A stretch of DNA of 64,000 bases from Amorphus coralli DSM 19760. Lineage in GTDB: Bacteria > Pseudomonadota > Alphaproteobacteria > Rhizobiales > Amorphaceae. The stretch covers positions 186,001 to 250,000 of the forward strand of contig NZ_KB894575.1 of NCBI RefSeq assembly GCF_000374525.1, written 5' to 3'. Below the pieces are notes generated by a model. It searched no databases. It saw nothing but the letters and a program-made list of their open reading frames with translations, and was not told the DNA's origin. Below are positions 60,595 to 64,000 of this stretch, piece by piece (position 1 is the stretch's first letter; each line of letters opens with the position of its first letter). Made by a program: the position numbers and the translations under genes.

Positions 60595-61749
60595 ATGCGC
60601 AAAACCGGACAGGCCACGATCGACAGGCGGACGGCGCTGAAGGGCGGGGCGCTCTTGGGCGGTGCGGCCCTGCTTGCGCCGGCAGCCGCCGCGCCGGCCC
60701 TCGCTTCCATCGGCAGGCAGTCTATCAGCGCGCCGAAGGACGTGGGCCGGCTGGCGAAGGTCGATGTCACCGAGCAGCGGGTGATCGGCATGATCGCCGG
60801 TCTCAGGCCGTACCGCCCGGCCGGCTTCGTGGTGCGCGCCGAGACGCTCGGCGACAAGATGGTGGTGCACAATTACGGCCACGGCGGCTGCGGGGTAACG
60901 CTGTCGTGGGGCACGGCCGATCTTGCCGTCCGGCTGGCGCAGGAAAGCGAACACCGGCGCGCCGCGGTGATCGGCGCGGGCGCGGTCGGGCTGGCGACGG
61001 CGCGGCTCCTCCAGGACCGGGGCTTCGCGGTGACGGTCTATGCCGCGTCGCTGCCGCCGCACACCACCTCCAACGTCTCCGCGGCGGTCTTCGGGACAAC
61101 CAACATCGCCGACGAGGCTCTGGTGACACCGGCCTTCCGCGACCAGCTCGCGCATGCAGCGCGCTACGCCCACACCGCGTTCCAGACCTATGTCGGCGGC
61201 GACCACAACGTCCGCTGGATCGAGTTCTTCCTGATCGGCGACCAGCCCATCGAGCTGCCCTGGGACTTCGCGGTGACGCCGGAGCTCTACACGCTGCGCC
61301 ACTACGCATCGGGCGAGACGTCGTTCGCCAGCCCGCACGTGGCGAGCTTCACGACCCTGTTCATCGAGACGCACGTCTACCTGCGCCGGCTGATGGCCGA
61401 CGTGGAGAGGCGCGGCAGCCGGGTGGTGGTGCGCGACCTGCGGAACCTGGCCGACGTTGCCGCGCTGCCGGAGCCGCTGGTGGTCAACTGCGCCGGGCTG
61501 GGGGCCCGCGACCTGTTCGGCGACACCGACATGGTACCGGTGAAGGGCCAGCTCACCAGAATCCTGCCGCAGCCGGAGGTGGACTATATCTACCTGGACC
61601 CGGCCCGCGACCTCTACATGTTCCCGCGCTCCGACGGCATCGTGCTCGGCGGCAGCCACGAGGAGGGCGTGTGGTCGACGGAACCGGACGAGGCGCGCGC
61701 GGCCGAGGTCATGGCCGGTCACCAGACGATCGCGGCGGAGATGACATAA
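60595..61749 (+). CDS. Tat-exported D-amino-acid-oxidase-like FAD protein with permuted order
   Basis: 384 residues. A twin-arginine signal (DRRTALKGG, Arg11-Arg12, then a hydrophobic Ala/Leu stretch) predicts export of a folded, FAD-loaded enzyme. GLRPYRPAG (69-77) and VVHNYGHGGCGVTLSWG (90-106), which close a normal D-amino-acid oxidase, come before the FAD motif GAGAVGLATA (127-136); the chain ends just after GGSHEEGVWSTEP (352-364). The order is thus a circular permutation of the DAO fold. GGAGAG lies 10-15 bp upstream of the ATG. Substrate unknown. Confidence 0.85.
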   Translation: MRKTGQATIDRRTALKGGALLGGAALLAPAAAAPALASIGRQSISAPKDVGRLAKVDVTEQRVIGMIAGLRPYRPAGFVVRAETLGDKMVVHNYGHGGCGVTLSWGTADLAVRLAQESEHRRAAVIGAGAVGLATARLLQDRGFAVTVYAASLPPHTTSNVSAAVFGTTNIADEALVTPAFRDQLAHAARYAHTAFQTYVGGDHNVRWIEFFLIGDQPIELPWDFAVTPELYTLRHYASGETSFASPHVASFTTLFIETHVYLRRLMADVERRGSRVVVRDLRNLADVAALPEPLVVNCAGLGARDLFGDTDMVPVKGQLTRILPQPEVDYIYLDPARDLYMFPRSDGIVLGGSHEEGVWSTEPDEARAAEVMAGHQTIAAEMT

Positions 61750-61811
61750 CAGGGAGGCTCGCGCCGTACATGCGCACTCGGCGTGAGCGGGTGAAGGGAC
61801 AGGCTGCGGCT

Positions 61812-61835
61812 TGCGGCCCTGGATCCCCCGCTTTC
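61812..61835. repeat. D element truncated by IS481 insertion
   Basis: GGCCCTGGATCCCCCGCTTTCG is the first half of a D hairpin; the second half is missing and the IS481 end starts at TGTTGTGTCCCG. Confidence 0.6.
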
Positions 61836-61952
61836 GTGTTGTGTCCCGTGAGATTGGCGAGGAGTTCGGCGGGAGCTTTGTATCCGAGGCTTCGCAGTCG
61901 GGTTCGGTTGTAAGTATCGACGAAGCGACGGATGAAGTCGTTTCGCTCGGCA
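61836..61952 (-). mobile_element. IS481-family transposase remnant (3' end)
   Basis: On the minus strand the sequence encodes DFIRRFVDTYNRTRLRSLGY followed by KAPAELLANLTGHN, the C-terminus of an IS481-type integrase, and ends in a TGT-like terminal repeat (TGTTGTGTCCCGTGAG on the plus strand). The rest of the IS is absent. On its inner side a degraded A element (61953-61993) follows. Confidence 0.75.
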
Positions 61953-61993
61953 TGGAAGGCGAACCGGTTTCCCCTTCGCCTGCAAACGCTCTA
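61953..61993. repeat. Degraded element A before the DUF1194 gene
   Basis: GAAGGCGAACCGGTTTCCCC and CCTGCAAACGC retain the core and right arm; the left arm is lost at the IS481 junction. It ends 10 bp before the next ATG. Confidence 0.55.
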
Positions 61994-62003
61994 GGCTTCC
62001 CGG

Positions 62004-62723
62004 ATGCGAGCCCATCCGACGCGCGGCCCCCGCACCATTGCCGGCCTCCTCGCGAGCGGCCTCCTCTTGGCCCTGGCCGGCCTCGCGCCGCACGCCTCCG
62101 CGCAGTCCTCTCGCGTCGACATCGCCCTGGTGCTCGCCTTCGACTGTTCCTATTCCGTCGATGCCCGCGAGTTCGAGCTGCAGCGCCGGGGCCTCGCCCA
62201 GGCCTTCCTCGACGAGGCGGTGGTGGCCGCCGCCCAGGCGGGCCGCCACGGACGCATCGCCGTCACCGTGGTGCAGTGGTCGGCCGACGACATCCAGACC
62301 GTGGCGGTGCCCTGGCGCCTTGTCGACGGACCGGCAACCGCCGCCGAACTCGCCAACCGCATCGCCGGAATGCCGCGCCTCGCCGCTCCCGGCTCCACCT
62401 CGATCTCCGCCGTCATGGCCTACTCGGCGACGCTTTTGGAGGCCGCCCCGTTCGCCGCCGACAAGCGCGTCATCGACGTCGCCACCGACGGCATCAACAA
62501 TCTCGGCCCCTGGCTGCGCGACGCCCGCAATCTGGTGGTGGCCCGCGGCATCACGATCAACGGCCTCGCCATCCAGGACGAGGTCGACTACCTGCACCAC
62601 TATCTCAGGAACCGGATGATCGGCGGGCCGGGCGCCTTCGTCGAGATCGCCGACGACTACGACGATTTTCCCCGCGCCATCCGCACCAAGCTCCTGCGCG
62701 AGATCCTCCCGGCGATGGGCTGA
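62004..62723 (+). CDS. DUF1194 (von Willebrand factor A-like) secreted protein
   Basis: 239 residues with a signal peptide (ends at ASAQSS). VDIALVLAFDCSYSVDAREF contains a MIDAS-like DxSxS pattern variant (D-C-S-Y-S), and the later GSTSISAVMAY, RVIDVATDGINN and GITINGLAIQ segments match DUF1194. Members are periplasmic proteins of unknown role with a metal-ion-dependent adhesion fold. It is enclosed by IS481 and IS30 remnants and repeats, and its stop is followed after 1 bp by an element A. Confidence 0.88.
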   Translation: MRAHPTRGPRTIAGLLASGLLLALAGLAPHASAQSSRVDIALVLAFDCSYSVDAREFELQRRGLAQAFLDEAVVAAAQAGRHGRIAVTVVQWSADDIQTVAVPWRLVDGPATAAELANRIAGMPRLAAPGSTSISAVMAYSATLLEAAPFAADKRVIDVATDGINNLGPWLRDARNLVVARGITINGLAIQDEVDYLHHYLRNRMIGGPGAFVEIADDYDDFPRAIRTKLLREILPAMG

Positions 62724-62724
62724 C

Positions 62725-63135
62725 GCAATTCCAGCAAAAGTGACCTTGCGGTTTTGCGTCCGGAATTGCGGAGTGAGAAAGCCAATCGCAGGAAAAGTGG
62801 GAACCGGTTCGCCGTCCGGCGTTGCGACGAAAGATTCCCCTCGCGCCGAGTTCGCTTGCGCTCACCGGCTCCGGGTGGGCGGCCTGGCTTCTTAAGCCGC
62901 AATCGCGGACGGAAAACCGCAAGAGCACTTTTCCTGCGATTGCTCGGGCGGCGCACGGTCGTGCGCTGGTAAGAGTGGTCCGGATAGGCGGAGGTTGGTT
63001 CACTCCACCGCTAACCCAAATCTCCGCTCATCCCCGCGAAAGCGGGGATCCATAGGGCTTGTCGGCAGGCTCCCAGCGGAATGATGGTTTTCTCCGCCAC
63101 CCACCCCACCCTCCGCTCATTCCAGCGAAGGCTGG
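62725..63135. repeat. Mosaic repeat block (elements A, B, D)
   Basis: A elements at 62725-62769 (arms GCAATTCC/GGAATTGC), 62781-62825 and 62899-62943 (arms GCAATCGC/GCGATTGC), B blocks between, D hairpins at about 63026-63051 (CATCCCCGCGAAAGCGGGGA) and 63116-63137, the last cut by the IS30 remnant. Confidence 0.88.
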
Positions 63136-63302
63136 AAGGTGGATTCACATTTGAAGTGCAACAGTCGTTTGAGAAAGACCTCGGCGGGGGTTTTGTAGCC
63201 GAGGCATTTTCGCGGCGTGGCGTTGAGGCGGGCGGCGAGCGCCTGCAGGTCGTCGTCTGAGAAGCTGTCGGGGTCGGTTCCGGCCGGGATGGGGCGGGCG
63301 CC
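63136..63302 (-). mobile_element. IS30-family transposase remnant (C-terminal end)
   Basis: On the minus strand the sequence encodes PDSFSDDDLQALAARLNATP, then RKCLGYKTPAEVFLKRLLHF and KCEST, the classic end of IS30 transposases. The terminal repeat (GGTGGATTCACATTTGAAGT on the plus strand) is kept at 63138; everything upstream of about 63302 is lost and replaced by a B block. Non-functional. Confidence 0.85.
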
Positions 63303-63309
63303 TTTCCGC

Positions 63310-63415
63310 AGAACTCAGTGCGAACCGGATAGCACCCACCAGCGCGCGACCGCGCGCCGGCCGGAGGCCGCGCCCGCGCAGCCGCGAGCGTCAGCTCGTC
63401 GGCGCGAGCGGAATA
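63310..63415. repeat. B block before the thiolase stop
   Basis: CACCCACCAGCGCGCGACCG and CGCGCCCGCGCAGCCGCGAG repeat the B units seen at 55700-55780; the block reaches the thiolase stop codon at 63417. Confidence 0.8.
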
Positions 63416-63416
63416 A

Positions 63417-64000
63417 TCACACCGCCTCGATGGCCAGCGCGATGCCCTGGCCGACGCCGATGCACATGGTGGCGAGCGCCTTCTTGCCCCCGCGGCGCTG
63501 CATCTCGCGCATGGCGGTGCCGACGATGCGGGCGCCGGACATGCCGAGCGGATGGCCGAGCGCGATGGCACCGCCGTTCGGGTTGACGTGGTCGGCGTCG
63601 TCGGGAAGCCCGAGCTGACGCATGACGGCCAGCCCCTGACTGGCGAACGCCTCGTTCAGCTCGACGACGTCGAAATCGCTGATCTTGAGGCCGTGGCGCT
63701 CCATCAGCTTCTTGGAGGCCGGCGCCGGTCCGATGCCCATGATGCGCGGCGGCACGCCGGCAGTGGCCGCAGCCACCACCTTGGCGATCGGCGTCAGGCC
63801 GTACTTCTCCACCGCCTCGGCCGAGGCAAGCAGCAGCGCCGCGGCGCCGTCGTTGACGCCGGAGGCGTTGCCCGCCGTCACCGTGCCGTCCTTGCGGAAC
63901 GGCGTCGGCAGCTTGGCGAGCTTCTCCACCGTCGTGCCGGCGCGCGGGTGCTCGTCCTTGTCGACGATGATCGGGTCGCCCTTGCGCTGCGGAATGGTGA
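63417..64000 (-). CDS. 3-oxoadipyl-CoA/acetyl-CoA-type thiolase, partial
   Basis: C-terminal about 194 residues; the start and the first active-site Cys lie beyond the right edge. [70 protein letters not shown] and [12 protein letters not shown] contain the remaining catalytic His and Cys of the degradative thiolase family. The wording IPQRKGDP and [19 protein letters not shown] is most like PcaF, the beta-ketoadipate pathway thiolase, but acetoacetyl-CoA thiolase cannot be excluded. Confidence 0.9.
   Translation of the reverse strand, partial: TIPQRKGDPIIVDKDEHPRAGTTVEKLAKLPTPFRKDGTVTAGNASGVNDGAAALLLASAEAVEKYGLTPIAKVVAAATAGVPPRIMGIGPAPASKKLMERHGLKISDFDVVELNEAFASQGLAVMRQLGLPDDADHVNPNGGAIALGHPLGMSGARIVGTAMREMQRRGGKKALATMCIGVGQGIALAIEAV

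Overview
The window is a high-GC chromosomal segment from an alphaproteobacterium, most likely of the order Hyphomicrobiales (Rhizobiales). Evidence: a yqeY-dnaG-rpoD cluster divergent from carA, a malonate matPQMAB set with a GntR regulator, an imuA-imuB-dnaE2 mutagenesis cassette headed by an alphaproteobacterial LexA box (GTTC-N7-GTTC), and many copies of a small palindromic intergenic element with a GTGGGAACCGGTT core that resembles rhizobial intergenic mosaic elements. I cannot name the genus. There is no rRNA, CRISPR array or intact mobile element. One tRNA gene is present.

Layout. 1-4.7 kb: tail of a GntR regulator, a VIT/CCC1-type transporter, then an operon of RraA-like aldolase, UlaG-like metallo-hydrolase and IlvD/Edd sugar-acid dehydratase behind an AT-rich palindrome. 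4.9-11.8 kb: malonate operon (TRAP uptake, malonyl-CoA synthetase, malonyl-CoA decarboxylase) and its divergent GntR regulator. 12-13.8 kb: a lower-GC patch with two paralogous membrane-anchored proteins of unknown function, a mosaic-repeat block and tRNA(CAU). 13.9-19.5 kb: tartrate/D-malate-type dehydrogenase, divergent LysR regulator and a TAXI-type TRAP transporter. 19.6-22.5 kb: SIMPL protein, class III adenylate cyclase, nucleoside 2-deoxyribosyltransferase. 22.5-35.3 kb: core genes rpoD, dnaG, yqeY, carA, carB, greA, with a zinc metallopeptidase and a small XRE protein. 35.4-45.6 kb: two tandem Cys-repeat secreted proteins, malate synthase A, an EAL phosphodiesterase, a ligase-associated exonuclease and ATP-dependent DNA ligase separated by DUF423 and a BrnT/HTH toxin-antitoxin pair, a Crp/Fnr regulator, and a ring-cleaving dioxygenase plus esterase. 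45.6-51.2 kb: DUF2076, GFA protein, L,D-transpeptidase, DUF2927 and lepA. 51.2-58.5 kb: dnaE2, imuB and imuA. 58.5-64 kb: a 27-residue membrane peptide, an S24-type repressor lacking the catalytic Lys, a Tat-exported D-amino-acid-oxidase-like protein with a permuted domain order, a DUF1194 protein between IS481 and IS30 remnants, and the C-terminal part of a 3-oxoadipyl-CoA-type thiolase.

The feature that runs across the whole window is a mosaic family of repeats: about 20 copies of a roughly 45-bp hairpin element (A), with companion blocks B (Arg/Ala-rich GC block), C (about 110-150 bp) and D (gaatgagcgg-type hairpin). Element A copies have different but mutually complementary ends, often begin within a few bases of a stop codon, and have entered the reading frames of imuB (about 55 codons) and dnaE2 (about 16 codons) without breaking them. 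That in-frame domestication, the permuted oxidase, and the toxin-antitoxin pair lodged between exonuclease and ligase are the observations I rate highest.
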